From assembly GCA_017440935.1 (NCBI GenBank), contig JAFSAO010000021.1, forward strand, positions 44,438 to 108,437: a DNA stretch of 64,000 nucleotides, given 5' to 3'. Position numbers and translations under genes: made by a program. Within the stretch, counting starts at the first letter, position 1. Every line of letters starts with the position of its first letter. The DNA is from Opitutales bacterium. Lineage in GTDB: Bacteria; Verrucomicrobiota; Verrucomicrobiia; Opitutales; UBA953. Of the stretch, positions 25,482 through 34,313 are shown in pieces. A model generated the notes under the pieces. It saw only the letters and a program-made list of their open reading frames with translations, was not told the origin of the DNA and ran no database searches.

Positions 25482-25493
25482 AAATTGAAATTT
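25482..25493 (-). promoter_or_regulatory. AAATTTCAATTT element before uvrB
   Basis: On the coding strand AAATTTCAATTT lies 34 nt before the uvrB ATG. The same dodecamer or its complement lies 34-48 nt before alaS, parA, thrB, zupT and the histidine kinase gene. Confidence 0.45.
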
Positions 25494-25572
25494 GGTTGCA
25501 TTCTTTTGCGATAAAATCCGGCGGGGAAATTTCCTCTTGCCTCTCCGAAAGACAGAAAAAAGAATAGCGTCC

Positions 25573-26370
25573 ATGCCGAAGACGATGACCTGCGCGTTGC
25601 TGATTTCTACCTACAACTGGCCCGAAGCCTTAAAGCTCGTGCTGGAAAGCGTTACACGCCAGACGCGTATTCCCGATGAAGTCATCATTGCCGACGACGG
25701 AAGCGGCGAACCCACACGCACGCTGATCGAAAAAGTCCGGCAAAACTTTCCGTGTCCGCTGATTCATGTTTGGCATGAGGACGACGGTTTTCGCAAGTGC
25801 ATCATTTGGAACAAGGCGATTTCGCGTTGTTCCTGCGATTACATCGTCCAAATCGACGGCGATTGCGTGCTTGCTCCGCGTTTTATCGAGGATCACCTTT
25901 CCATCGCCCGTGAAGGTTGGTTTACCTGCGGAAGTCGGACTTTGCTCACGCGGGAACGCACGGCGGAGGTTCTCTCTGCGGGAACGGCAAATTTGCATCC
26001 GCTTTCCCGCGGCGTGCAAAATAAATTCAATGCGTTGCGTATTCCTCCGCTGACCGTGTTTTTCCGGGAACGCTATCGTGCGCACAAGCCCTACATTTCC
26101 AAAGGTTGCAATATGGGTTTTTGGAAAAAAGATCTCATCTCCGTTAACGGCTACAACGAAGATATTTCCGGTTGGGGGCGCGAAGATGCCGAGCTTGAGG
26201 TGCGCCTGATGAAGTTGGGCGTTCGACGCCAATCGTTGAAGTTCGGCGGGGCGCAATACCACCTTTTTCACAAGGAAAATGATCGTTCCCGCGACGCGAA
26301 GAATATCGAAATTCTCAATCGCGCGCTTGCTTCTTCGGAATATCGCACGCCTAACGGTATCGAGAAGTAA
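25573..26370 (+). CDS. GT2 glycosyltransferase (chondroitin-synthase-like fold)
   Basis: A 265-residue GT-A enzyme. The ATG at 25573 gives the standard start, CALLISTYNWPEALKLVLES. The nucleotide-sugar metal motif is QIDGDCVLAPRF. A C-terminal GWGREDAELEVRLMKLG block, as in the galactosyltransferase C-domain (family 2 with ED catalytic pair), follows. Enzymes of this layout extend LPS core or capsule chains. It stands alone between divergent uvrB and convergent alaS, 200 nt from the nearest gene start, and ends in a shared terminator. Donor and acceptor are unknown. Confidence 0.85.
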   Translation: MPKTMTCALLISTYNWPEALKLVLESVTRQTRIPDEVIIADDGSGEPTRTLIEKVRQNFPCPLIHVWHEDDGFRKCIIWNKAISRCSCDYIVQIDGDCVLAPRFIEDHLSIAREGWFTCGSRTLLTRERTAEVLSAGTANLHPLSRGVQNKFNALRIPPLTVFFRERYRAHKPYISKGCNMGFWKKDLISVNGYNEDISGWGREDAELEVRLMKLGVRRQSLKFGGAQYHLFHKENDRSRDAKNIEILNRALASSEYRTPNGIEK

Positions 26371-26381
26371 TTTCAAAAGGG

Positions 26382-26421
26382 AAAAAAAAGAGCGTTCTCC
26401 TGTGCGGGAACGCTCTTTTTT
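26382..26421. terminator. Bidirectional terminator with a GCGGGAACG arm
   Basis: An A8 run and GAGCGTT on the left pair with AACGCTC and a T6 run on the right. The right arm contains GCGGGAACG and the left arm an imperfect complement (GTTCTCC). It sits between the convergent glycosyltransferase and alaS genes. Confidence 0.85.
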
Positions 26422-26437
26422 GTGTGAACACGAAAGG

Positions 26438-29425
26438 TTAGAGTTCGGCAAAAACGCCGGGAAGCGCAGAAGCGTCTTTGCCGCCGCCCATCGCAAAGTC
26501 GGGCTTGCCGCCGCCTTTGCCGCCGAGCTTGCCGCAGAGCGCGGAAACAATTTTGCCCGCCGCAACGCCGGATTTGACGGCGGCGGGAGCGCAGGCGGCA
26601 ACGACGGAAACTTTATCCGGAGCGAGTGTCGCGCCGAGAATGACGACGCCGTTCTCGCCGAGATTTTTCACGAGTTGCGAAGCGATTTCGCGCAAGTCGT
26701 TCGGCGAGCCTGCGGGAACGACGGCGGCGACTTGCTTGGTCGTTCCCGTGTCTTTTGCCTCGGCAACAAGCTTGTTCGCGAGCTGCGCGAGTTCCTTTTG
26801 GCGCACCGCCGCGAGTTGCTTTTCAAGCGCGGATTTTTCTTCCATGAGCGCTTCAAATTTTTTCTGCAAATCCGCGATAGGCGTTTTCGTTTTTTCGGAA
26901 AGTTTTTTCAGCAACTGTGTTTCTTCCACTCCGTGCGCGTAAGCGGACATCCCCGTGCAGGCTTCGATTCGGCGCACGCCGGCGGCAATCGCACTTTCGC
27001 TGACGATGCGGAAAAGCCCGAGTTCCCCCGTAGCGCGTGCGTGCGTGCCGCCGCAAAGTTCCATCGAATAGCCGTCGAGCTCATGCGCGTTCCCGCCGAC
27101 CTGAATTACGCGGACAACGTCGCCGTATTTGTCGCCGAAGAACTGAATGATGTTTTCGTTTTCCTTCGCCTGTTCGTGCGCAATTTCCGTCCAGGAAATC
27201 CCGCTGTTGGCGAGCACGAGTTCGTTCACTTTCTTTTCAACGGCGGAAACTTGCGCAGGCGTGAGCGCGGCGGAATTAAAGTCGAAGGTCAGTTTTTCGT
27301 CGGAAACGAAAGAACCTTTTTGCGCCACGTCTTTGCCGACAACACTGTGAAGCGCAAAGTGCAAAAGGTGTGTCGCCGTGTGGTTGCGCTCAATCGCGCG
27401 GCGGCGGACTTCATCGACAACGACGGCGGCTTTTGCGCCGACGGGCGGCGGTTCTTCGCCTTCGACGAAATGCAGGAACACGTTCCCGCTCTTTTGCGTG
27501 TTGACGATTTTCCAAGCCTTGCCGCGCGCGGAAAGCGTTCCCGTGTCGCCGACTTGTCCGCCCATTTCCGCGTAGCACGGCGTGCGGTCGAGAATAACGG
27601 CGATTTTGCCTTTGTTGTCAACGACTTCGAGAATCGTCGCTTCGGCGGAAAGCGTTTCGTAGCCGAGAAATTCCGTTGCGTCTTTCGTTTCAATTTCGGA
27701 AAGCGTAACGATCTGCTTTTTCTGCGCGGCGCGAGCGCGTTCCCGCTGCTCGGTCATAAGCGTGTTGAACGCGTTTTCGTCCACCGTGTAGCCGCGTTCC
27801 CGCGCCATGAGGTCGGTGAGGTCGAGCGGGAATCCGTAAGTGTCGTAAAGCAGGAATGCCGCTTCGCCGTTGAAAACATCGTTCAGCTCGGTGCTGACGG
27901 CGAGGAAGTTTGCGAGCGTGCCGCGGAAATTCGCGAGCGCGTCTTTATCTTCCGGCGCGTTGAGCACGGCGTGTGCGCTCGTGTAAAGTGCTTTAACATC
28001 GGAGCGCGTGAAAATGCGGCGCGCGAGCTCGGTGTTGACGGGTTTGCCGAAGCCGAGAACGAATTTCGCGATATTAAGAGCCATGTGATCGGCGATTTTC
28101 GCGAGCGTTGCGTTCCCGCCTTTGAGCGCTTCTTCGGAAAGGCTCATTGTATCCGCAATTCCGATACGCAATTCCTTGGCGGAATTTTTCAGCGCAATAA
28201 TTTCTTCAAAAATCGTCAGCCCGGCATCGAGCGTTTTGTTAAACGCTTCTTCTTCGACGCGAATCGTATCACGCACGAATTCGCGGCGGGAACGGATTTC
28301 CGGGAAGACATCGCCCATCGTTTCCGCAAGCACGTCGACGAGTTTGTAGAAAAACGGTTCCTTGAAACCGAGCGTGCGCCCATAGCGGACGGCGCGGCGC
28401 AAAATGCGGCGCAGAACGTAGTTGCGGTCGCTGTTGCCGGGAGCGATGCCGTCGGCAATGGCAAAAGAAAGCGTGCGAATGTGGTCGGCGATGACGCGGA
28501 AGGCAATGTCGATTTTTTCCTGTTCGGTTGCGCCCTGCGTTCCCGCGGCGGGAAGCGTGGACGTGTATTTTTTGCCGGAAAGTTTTTCGATTTCGCGGAA
28601 AATCGGCGCAAAGATGTCCGTTTCGTAATTGGAAATGATGCCGGTGAAATCGGTGAAATTTTTCGTGCATTGAATAATGCTCGCAGCGCGCTCAAAGCCC
28701 ATTCCGGTATCGACGTTTTTCGCGGGAAGCGGCGAAAACGAGCCGTCCGGATTCGCGTTAAATTCCATGAACACGAGGTTCCAGATTTCGATGCAAAGCG
28801 GCGAGCCGGCATTGACGAGCGTTCCCGCCGTGTCGCCCTTCGGCGTAAGGTCGATGTGGAGCTCCGAGCACGGACCGCAGGGACCCGTATCGCCCATCAT
28901 CCAGAAATTGTCTTTTTTGTTGCCGTTAACGATATGGACTTTCGGGTCAAGCCCGGCGGCGACGAAGAGTTTTTCCCACGCATCGTAGGCTTCTTGGTCA
29001 AACTCGGCGGGATCGCCCTTGGATTTGTCCGGGCAATAAACGGTCGCGTAGAGGCGTTCTTTCGGGAATTTCCAAACCTCCGTGATCAGCTCCCAAGCCC
29101 ACGCGATGGCTTCTTTTTTGAAATAGTTGCCGTAAGACCAGTTTCCGAGCATTTCGAAAAACGTGTGGTGATACGTGTCCATGCCGACGTCTTCGAGGTC
29201 GTTGTGCTTGCCTCCGGCGCGAATGCATTTTTGCGTGTCTGCGGCGCGATGCGTCGGATACGGGCAAGGAATCTGACCGAGGAAAATCGGCACGAATTGG
29301 TTCATTCCCGCATTCGTGAAAAGCAGGTTCGGCGAGTCCGGCATGAGGCTCGACGAAGGCACGATCTGGTGCTCTTTCGATTTAAAGAAATCAAGAAACG
29401 ACTGACGAATTTCGGAGGATGTCAT
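26438..29425 (-). CDS. alaS: Alanyl-tRNA synthetase
   Basis: Started at 29425 the protein is 995 residues, somewhat longer than the usual 870-880. Class II motif 1 is RQSFLDFFKSKEHQIVPSSS at the N-terminus; TNAGMNQF and the Arg-rich RAADTQKCIRAGGKHNDLED follow. The editing domain has HTATHLLHFAL and CGGTHARATGELG with its zinc ligands, and the C-terminal DHHA1 part ends GGKGGGKPDFAMGGG. An upstream in-frame extension (to 29506) would be encoded by the AAATTTCAATTT/GCGGGAACG element and is rejected. The extra length lies in inserts in the central and editing regions. Confidence 0.96.
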   Translation of the reverse strand: MTSSEIRQSFLDFFKSKEHQIVPSSSLMPDSPNLLFTNAGMNQFVPIFLGQIPCPYPTHRAADTQKCIRAGGKHNDLEDVGMDTYHHTFFEMLGNWSYGNYFKKEAIAWAWELITEVWKFPKERLYATVYCPDKSKGDPAEFDQEAYDAWEKLFVAAGLDPKVHIVNGNKKDNFWMMGDTGPCGPCSELHIDLTPKGDTAGTLVNAGSPLCIEIWNLVFMEFNANPDGSFSPLPAKNVDTGMGFERAASIIQCTKNFTDFTGIISNYETDIFAPIFREIEKLSGKKYTSTLPAAGTQGATEQEKIDIAFRVIADHIRTLSFAIADGIAPGNSDRNYVLRRILRRAVRYGRTLGFKEPFFYKLVDVLAETMGDVFPEIRSRREFVRDTIRVEEEAFNKTLDAGLTIFEEIIALKNSAKELRIGIADTMSLSEEALKGGNATLAKIADHMALNIAKFVLGFGKPVNTELARRIFTRSDVKALYTSAHAVLNAPEDKDALANFRGTLANFLAVSTELNDVFNGEAAFLLYDTYGFPLDLTDLMARERGYTVDENAFNTLMTEQRERARAAQKKQIVTLSEIETKDATEFLGYETLSAEATILEVVDNKGKIAVILDRTPCYAEMGGQVGDTGTLSARGKAWKIVNTQKSGNVFLHFVEGEEPPPVGAKAAVVVDEVRRRAIERNHTATHLLHFALHSVVGKDVAQKGSFVSDEKLTFDFNSAALTPAQVSAVEKKVNELVLANSGISWTEIAHEQAKENENIIQFFGDKYGDVVRVIQVGGNAHELDGYSMELCGGTHARATGELGLFRIVSESAIAAGVRRIEACTGMSAYAHGVEETQLLKKLSEKTKTPIADLQKKFEALMEEKSALEKQLAAVRQKELAQLANKLVAEAKDTGTTKQVAAVVPAGSPNDLREIASQLVKNLGENGVVILGATLAPDKVSVVAACAPAAVKSGVAAGKIVSALCGKLGGKGGGKPDFAMGGGKDASALPGVFAEL

Positions 29426-29460
29426 AACAAAAAATTTTAAGGATTGATTAAACGCCTTCC

Positions 29461-29488
29461 CGCGTTCCCGCGCAAATTGAAATTTAGC
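29461..29488 (-). promoter_or_regulatory. AAATTTCAATTT joined to GCGCGGGAACGCG before alaS
   Basis: On the coding strand GCTAAATTTCAATTT runs directly into GCGCGGGAACGCG. The dodecamer ends 48 nt before the alaS ATG. The 15-mer AAATTGAAATTTAGC (plus strand) is identical at 47684-47698 and 11449-11463. Confidence 0.55.
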
Positions 29489-29523
29489 ACGAAAAAGTGC
29501 CCGCACGCTGTAAGTATAAAAAT

Positions 29524-29580
29524 CAGAAACGAGAAATCAGGAATGAGAACGAATGCTCATTTCTAATTTCTCGTTTCCGG
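29524..29580. repeat. Long inverted phrase repeat between speA and alaS
   Basis: The left arm (29524-29547), GAAACGAGAAATCAGGAATGAG in two parts, pairs with CTCATTTCTAATTTCTCG...TTTCC on the right (29556-29580) with about two mismatches and an 8-nt loop. It may end speA transcription. The phrase CTCATTTCTAATT is shared with 41548 and 48777. Confidence 0.7.
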
Positions 29581-29605
29581 TTTTCCGGAATTTGCGAACG
29601 GATTT

Positions 29606-31555
29606 CTATTTGCGCGTTTTGCGCGCGGCGTTGGCGGGAACGAGGTAGGATTTCGCCTTGATGAGTTTTTCGTAGAGTGCGAGCATCGCGACGCCTTCTC
29701 GCGGGCGGACCTTGTCCGCTTTGGTTTCCCGGTCGATACGGCGTTTCATCAGGCGACAAAGGTCATCCGCGTCGTATTGCACCATAGCGAGGATTTTGTC
29801 GACGGAATAGCCCGAAATAGCTTCTTCGATGTAAAAACCGTCCTCTTCGTCTTCTTCGAGGAAAACGTGAGCTTCGTCTACGCGACCGAAGAGATTGTGC
29901 AAGTCTCCCATGACGTCCTGATAGGCACCGACAAGAAACGCTCCGAGGTAGTAAGGCTCTTTCGGGCGAATCGGGTGAAGCGTGAGCGTGCTGCGAATGT
30001 CTTCAAAATCGACGAAATCCGAGACTTTCCCGTCGCTGTCGCAAGTGATGTCGACGAGCGTGGTTTCGACGGTCGGTTTTTCGTTGAGGCGATGAATCGG
30101 CGCAATCGGGAAAAGTTGGTCGATTGCCCAATGGTCGAGCAGGGATTGGAAAACGGAGAAGTTGCAAACGTATTGCTCGGAAAGCATTGCGTCGAGGTCG
30201 GCGAGTTCTTCGGGAACGTTACCTTTGAGTTTCGGAAGTTCCTTGTGGATTTCGCGGCAGATTTCCCAGAAAAGGCGATCGGCTTCGGCGCGGTTTTCGA
30301 GGTCGAGATAGCCGTGCTGGAAGAGCGAGAGCGCTTCGTCACGCTTTTGTCCGGCATCGTGATAGCGTTCGAGCAAGCCGTAGCGTTTCCCTTCGTTTAA
30401 AATTCCTTCGAGTTCCCGCACAATCGGCGCTTTTTTGGTGCGGACGAGCGGGGCGGAGTCGGAGGCTTCCGGAGTGATTTTTCCGACGGCTTCAAAAATC
30501 AGAATCGAATGCGGGGCGACGATGGCGCGTCCGCTTTCGGAAGTGATGTTCGGGTGCGGAACTCCGGCGTCGTCGCAAACCGTTTTGATATTGGAAACGA
30601 TGTCTCGTGCGTAAACTTCCGTCGAATAATTCATCGAGCTCTCGTAGTTGGAGCGCGAACCGTCGTAGTCGATCCCGAGCCCGCCGCCGACATCGATATT
30701 TCCCATCGGGAAGCCCATTTTGTAGAGCTCGCAGTAAAAGCGGGCGGCTTCGGTAACGGCTTTTTTGATGGTCAAAATATTCGGGACCTGCGATCCGATG
30801 TGGAAGTGCAGGAGCTGAAGCGTGTCCTGCATACGGGCGCGTTTGAGTTTTTTCGTGGCAATGATGATTTCGCTCGGAGAAAGACCGAATTTTGCGTTCT
30901 CACCGGTGGACTTCGCCCATTTGCCTTCCCCCGTCGTCATGAGTTTGACACGGAAGCCGATTGCGGGAACGACATCCATTTCCCGGGAAATGCGGATGAT
31001 TTGGTCCACTTCTTCGAGTTGTTCGACAACGATAACCGTGCGTTTCCCGAGGCGGCGGCCCATCAGAGCGAGGCGAATGTATTCTTCGTCCTTGTAGCCG
31101 TTGCAGACGAGGAGCGCTTTTTTGCTTTCAAGCAAGGCAAGGGCGATGAGAAGTTCGGGCTTTGAGCCTGCTTCCAGCCCGTAGTCGTAATCTTCCCCGG
31201 CATCGAGAATTTCTTCGACGACTTCGCGCAACTGATTGACTTTAATCGGGAAAACGCCTCGGTAAATTCCGTCGTAAGCCTCGTCCTTAATCGCCGCGCG
31301 AAACGCTTCGTTCAGCTGAATGACGCGGGACCGCAACAAATCCTGCACGCGAATGGTGAGCGGCGGACGCAGCCCCATGGATTTCGCTTCCTTGACGATG
31401 TCCATAATGCGGATGTGCCGAGAGTCGCCCATCGGGTGCACGTTGAGAAAACCGTCTTCGTCGACGGAAAAATGCGAAGCGCCCCAGCGCTTGAAGCCGT
31501 AGTATTCCTCCGCTTCGTGCGGAGTCCAAGAAATGACGGGATTTTTTTTGCTCAC
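29606..31555 (-). CDS. speA: Biosynthetic arginine decarboxylase
   Basis: A 649-residue PLP enzyme that decarboxylates arginine to agmatine. The PLP lysine is Lys105 in GVFPIKVNQ. The fold-III barrel continues with DYGLEAGSKPELL, NIDVGGGLGIDYDG and TSESGRAIVAPHS. The C-terminal active-site Cys is in TCDSDGKVSDF, where arginine decarboxylases read CDSDG. The length is typical for SpeA. The start is GTG at 31553-31555, followed by SKKNPVISWTP; no ATG is closer. It feeds AguA and AguB encoded elsewhere in this window. Confidence 0.95.
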   Translation of the reverse strand: MSKKNPVISWTPHEAEEYYGFKRWGASHFSVDEDGFLNVHPMGDSRHIRIMDIVKEAKSMGLRPPLTIRVQDLLRSRVIQLNEAFRAAIKDEAYDGIYRGVFPIKVNQLREVVEEILDAGEDYDYGLEAGSKPELLIALALLESKKALLVCNGYKDEEYIRLALMGRRLGKRTVIVVEQLEEVDQIIRISREMDVVPAIGFRVKLMTTGEGKWAKSTGENAKFGLSPSEIIIATKKLKRARMQDTLQLLHFHIGSQVPNILTIKKAVTEAARFYCELYKMGFPMGNIDVGGGLGIDYDGSRSNYESSMNYSTEVYARDIVSNIKTVCDDAGVPHPNITSESGRAIVAPHSILIFEAVGKITPEASDSAPLVRTKKAPIVRELEGILNEGKRYGLLERYHDAGQKRDEALSLFQHGYLDLENRAEADRLFWEICREIHKELPKLKGNVPEELADLDAMLSEQYVCNFSVFQSLLDHWAIDQLFPIAPIHRLNEKPTVETTLVDITCDSDGKVSDFVDFEDIRSTLTLHPIRPKEPYYLGAFLVGAYQDVMGDLHNLFGRVDEAHVFLEEDEEDGFYIEEAISGYSVDKILAMVQYDADDLCRLMKRRIDRETKADKVRPREGVAMLALYEKLIKAKSYLVPANAARKTRK

Positions 31556-31677
31556 GATCGTCGGTTAAAAGTTGCGTGGGAAAAACGTTGCTTAAAAAAA
31601 GGAAATTAAAGCGCGGGGAGCGTTCCCGCGCAATGCGGAATTAATCGCGTTCCCGCGTGCCTTTCGAGCAAGATTTC

Positions 31678-31706
31678 TTGACCGCAGGCGGCTTCACAAG
31701 TAGAAT
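31678..31706 (+). promoter_or_regulatory. Sigma-70 type promoter of nagB
   Basis: TTGACC (31678-31683), a 17-bp spacer and TAGAAT (31701-31706) form a near-consensus promoter. Transcription would start near 31713, leaving about 50 nt of leader before the nagB ATG. Confidence 0.7.
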
Positions 31707-31761
31707 CAGGACCTCATTCATACCTCAAATTTTACTGTTTTTTACCACAAAATTAACCGAC

Positions 31762-32526
31762 ATGAGCAAATCGAATATTGTCACGAAGGTTTCCGACACG
31801 AAGGAAGAAGCCGTTAAAGAAGTCGCTGCCGAAATCGCAGCCCTCATTCGCGCACGCGCCGCAGAAGGCAAGGAAGCCGTTCTCGGGCTCGCCACGGGCT
31901 CGACTCCGGTCGTTCTCTACAAAGAACTCATTCGCCTCCACAAGGAAGAAGGCTTGAGCTTCAAAAACGTTACCAGCTTCAACCTCGACGAATACTACGG
32001 ACTCCCGGGAACGCACGACCAGAGCTACCGTTACTTCATGAACACGGAACTCTTTGACCACGTCGATATCGACAAGGCGAAAACTCACGTTCCCGATGGA
32101 ACCGTTCCCGCCGACAAAGTCGCCGAAATGTGCGAAAAATACGACGCGGACATTAAGGCAGCCGGCGGCATCGATATTCAGATTCTCGGCATCGGTCGCA
32201 CCGGGCACATCGGCTTCAACGAACCGCCCTGCGGGCCGGATACGCGCACGCACCAGGTAACGCTCGACGAAATCACCATCAAGGATAACGCGCGCCTCTT
32301 CTTCCACGACAAAATCGAAGAAGTCCCGACCTCCGCCGTTACGATGGGCGTCGGCACGATTCTCGAATCCAAGAAAGTCATTCTTCTTGCTTGGGGCGAC
32401 AACAAGGCAGACATCATTTACCGCTCCGTTTGCGAAGCTCCGACCGAAAACTGCCCGGCAAGCTGGCTCCAGAACCACCCGAACTGCGTGTTCGTTCTCG
32501 ACAAAGCCGCCGCCGCAAAGCTCTAA
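31762..32526 (+). CDS. nagB: Glucosamine-6-phosphate deaminase
   Basis: A 254-residue enzyme that converts glucosamine 6-phosphate to fructose 6-phosphate and ammonia. I use the ATG at 31762, which follows the near-consensus promoter and gives the full-length family start. Signatures are [16 protein letters not shown] (phosphate loop), [21 protein letters not shown] with the catalytic Asp, and [13 protein letters not shown]. Asp/His of the ring-opening pair lie in these blocks. Together with the sugar-kinase-like gene downstream it suggests use or recycling of amino sugars. Confidence 0.95.
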   Translation: MSKSNIVTKVSDTKEEAVKEVAAEIAALIRARAAEGKEAVLGLATGSTPVVLYKELIRLHKEEGLSFKNVTSFNLDEYYGLPGTHDQSYRYFMNTELFDHVDIDKAKTHVPDGTVPADKVAEMCEKYDADIKAAGGIDIQILGIGRTGHIGFNEPPCGPDTRTHQVTLDEITIKDNARLFFHDKIEEVPTSAVTMGVGTILESKKVILLAWGDNKADIIYRSVCEAPTENCPASWLQNHPNCVFVLDKAAAAKL

Positions 32527-32537
32527 AACAAGGCAAA

Positions 32538-32641
32538 AGTGATAGTTGATAACGGATAGGGGAAATGTGCCTTGTCGGTTGTCAACTATCAGTTTTTAGC
32601 TTACAAAAAACTATCAACTGTCAGTTTTACCTTTTCCCGTT
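32538..32641 (+). repeat. Phrase repeat between nagB and the sugar kinase
   Basis: GTGATAGTTGATAACGG on the left is answered by GTTGTCAACTATCAG and AACTATCAACTGTCAG on the right, ending 8 nt before the next ATG. Inverted and direct copies allow several hairpins. The kinase start has no clear Shine-Dalgarno sequence. Confidence 0.65.
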
Positions 32642-34036
32642 ATGATTAAAGTTTCTCCCAAATTCGTTCCCGAAATCGATCCCGCGTTCGTTCCCGCCGT
32701 TCTGTGGAACCGCGAATACCGTAAACTCGCGGCGGAAACCGCCGATTCCGCTCCGCTCGCCATCGGACTGGAACGCCCGGACGGAACCGCTTCCGTTTTC
32801 CGCACCGTTTGCCTGCCGTGCACGCCGGATTTTGCTCCGCTGAACAAAATTTACGTCGAACGCCTCGTAAAATTCCTCCTCTGGGCACGCGGCGGAACGA
32901 AAGTTTATGTTTCCGGAAAATATGCTCCGTGCATCGCCGAAATGCTCAAAAAATGCTACTGCAAGGGCGGTGAACGCGAATTTGACGTCGGTTTCGTAAA
33001 ACAACTTTTCGGCGAAGATCTCGAAATTCTCGCCGTCGACGAAGCCGGACTCCCGAAAGAAGCCGCTTCCCACCTGCCGCTCGGACGCAATCTCGACGGT
33101 TGCCGCATCGGTTTCGACCTCGGCGGATCCGACCGCAAGTGTGCCGCCGTTATCGACGGCAAGGTCGTTTTCTCCGAAGAAGTAAAATGGGATCCGTATT
33201 TCCAAGCCGACCCGGAATACCACTACGAAGGCATCATGCACTCGCTCAAGCTCGCGGCGGCGCACCTTCCGCGCGTCGATGCGATCGGCGGCTCCTCCGC
33301 AGGCGACTACATCAACAACCGTGTCGGCGTGGCTTCGCTTTTCCGTGGCGTCAAAGATCCGGAACTCTTTGAAAAACGCGTTAAAAATATGTTCATCGAA
33401 ATCGCCAAAGAATGGGGCGTGCCGTTTGAAGTTATCAACGACGGCGACGTTACCGCGCTTGCCGGCTCGATGAGCATGAACAAAAACGCTGTTCTCGGGG
33501 TTGCGATGGGAACGTCCGTCGCCGCCGGTTACGTCGATCCGGAAGGACACATGACGAACTGGATTTCCGAACTCGCGTTCGTTCCCGTCGACTACCGCGA
33601 AAACGGTCCCGCCGACGAATGGTCGGGCGACCTCGGTTGCGGCGTGCAATACTTCTCGCAGCAGGGCACGGGGCGCCTCATTCCGATGGCGGGCATTGAA
33701 CTGCCGGCGGAAATGCGCCTCCCGGAAAAGCTCGAAGAGCTCCAAAAGCTCATGAAGGACAACGATCCGCGTGCTCGCAAGGTTTATGAAGCCATCGGGA
33801 TTTGCTTCGGCTACACGCTCGCGCACTTCGCGGAATTCTACGCCTACGAAAACCTTCTCATCATGGGACGCGTAACGTCCGGCGAAGGCGGCTCGATTAT
33901 CATCGACAAGGCGAACGAAGTCCTCAAGGCCGAGTTTCCGGAACTCAAAATCAACCTCGTCGTTCCGGATGAAAAGGATAAGCGCCACGGTCAGGCAATC
34001 GCCGCCGCTTCGCTTCCCGCCATCCCGAAAGCGTAA
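32642..34036 (+). CDS. ROK-like sugar kinase / ASKHA ATPase, 464 aa
   Basis: The protein has an actin-like ATPase core: the phosphate-1 motif GFDLGGSDRKCAAVIDG near residue 157, VINDGDVTALAG with the catalytic-type Asp near 275, and an adenosine-type GVAMGTSVAAGYV block. The N-terminal 150 residues are a separate domain without a clear match. The ROK zinc motif (CxCGxxGCxE) is absent. The position after nagB suggests an amino-sugar kinase such as an N-acetylglucosamine or glucosamine kinase, but substrate is inference. The gene ends before a phrase-repeat spacer and a strong terminator. Confidence 0.75.
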   Translation: MIKVSPKFVPEIDPAFVPAVLWNREYRKLAAETADSAPLAIGLERPDGTASVFRTVCLPCTPDFAPLNKIYVERLVKFLLWARGGTKVYVSGKYAPCIAEMLKKCYCKGGEREFDVGFVKQLFGEDLEILAVDEAGLPKEAASHLPLGRNLDGCRIGFDLGGSDRKCAAVIDGKVVFSEEVKWDPYFQADPEYHYEGIMHSLKLAAAHLPRVDAIGGSSAGDYINNRVGVASLFRGVKDPELFEKRVKNMFIEIAKEWGVPFEVINDGDVTALAGSMSMNKNAVLGVAMGTSVAAGYVDPEGHMTNWISELAFVPVDYRENGPADEWSGDLGCGVQYFSQQGTGRLIPMAGIELPAEMRLPEKLEELQKLMKDNDPRARKVYEAIGICFGYTLAHFAEFYAYENLLIMGRVTSGEGGSIIIDKANEVLKAEFPELKINLVVPDEKDKRHGQAIAAASLPAIPKA

Positions 34037-34087
34037 AAAGAGCTTAATGCTTTAAGGTTACCTCTAAAAATTCGTTTTTGAGAAAAT

Positions 34088-34215
34088 CGATGAGAGTTGA
34101 GGGCTGAGAGCTTAGAGGTAAATGCGTTCCCGCAAGCGGGAAAAAGGATTTCGAAAACCTTTTTCGCGAAGCGAGCTGCAAATACCTATCATCTCTCAGC
34201 TCTCCTCGCTCATCT
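34088..34215. repeat. Inverted phrase repeat after the sugar kinase gene
   Basis: GAGAGTTGAGGGCTGAGAGC on the left is answered by CATCTCTCAGCTCTCC on the right, about 85 nt apart. Between them lie CCTCTAAA/TTAGAGG type copies and a GCGTTCCCGC word. This is another locus-specific phrase repeat. Confidence 0.6.
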
Positions 34216-34248
34216 GAAGCTCTATTTATAGAGGTTCCCTTAAAGAAG

Positions 34249-34294
34249 AGCGTTCCCGCGTAAAACGGCTTTCGCCGCGCGGGAACGCTTTTTT
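34249..34294 (+). terminator. Terminator made of an inverted GCGGGAACG pair
   Basis: GCGTTCCCGCG (34250-34260) pairs with CGCGGGAACGC (34278-34288), with a smaller CGGC/GCCG hairpin in the loop and a T6 tail. It ends the nagB-kinase unit. Confidence 0.88.
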
Positions 34295-34313
34295 GTTTTC
34301 TCCAGAAGAAGAA

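Noticed and set aside
25448..25501. Longer uvrB start at 25501
   Set aside because: The extra 18 codons are encoded partly by the AAATTTCAATTT element, which is repeated non-coding sequence before other genes, and they are not part of the UvrB family N-terminus.
26279..29440. A very long plus-strand reading frame (about 1050 codons) opposite alaS
   Set aside because: It mirrors alaS exactly and encodes low-complexity Arg/Phe/Val-rich sequence with no motif. It is a by-product of codon bias in the real gene. The same applies to the long frame at 41779-44991 opposite carB.
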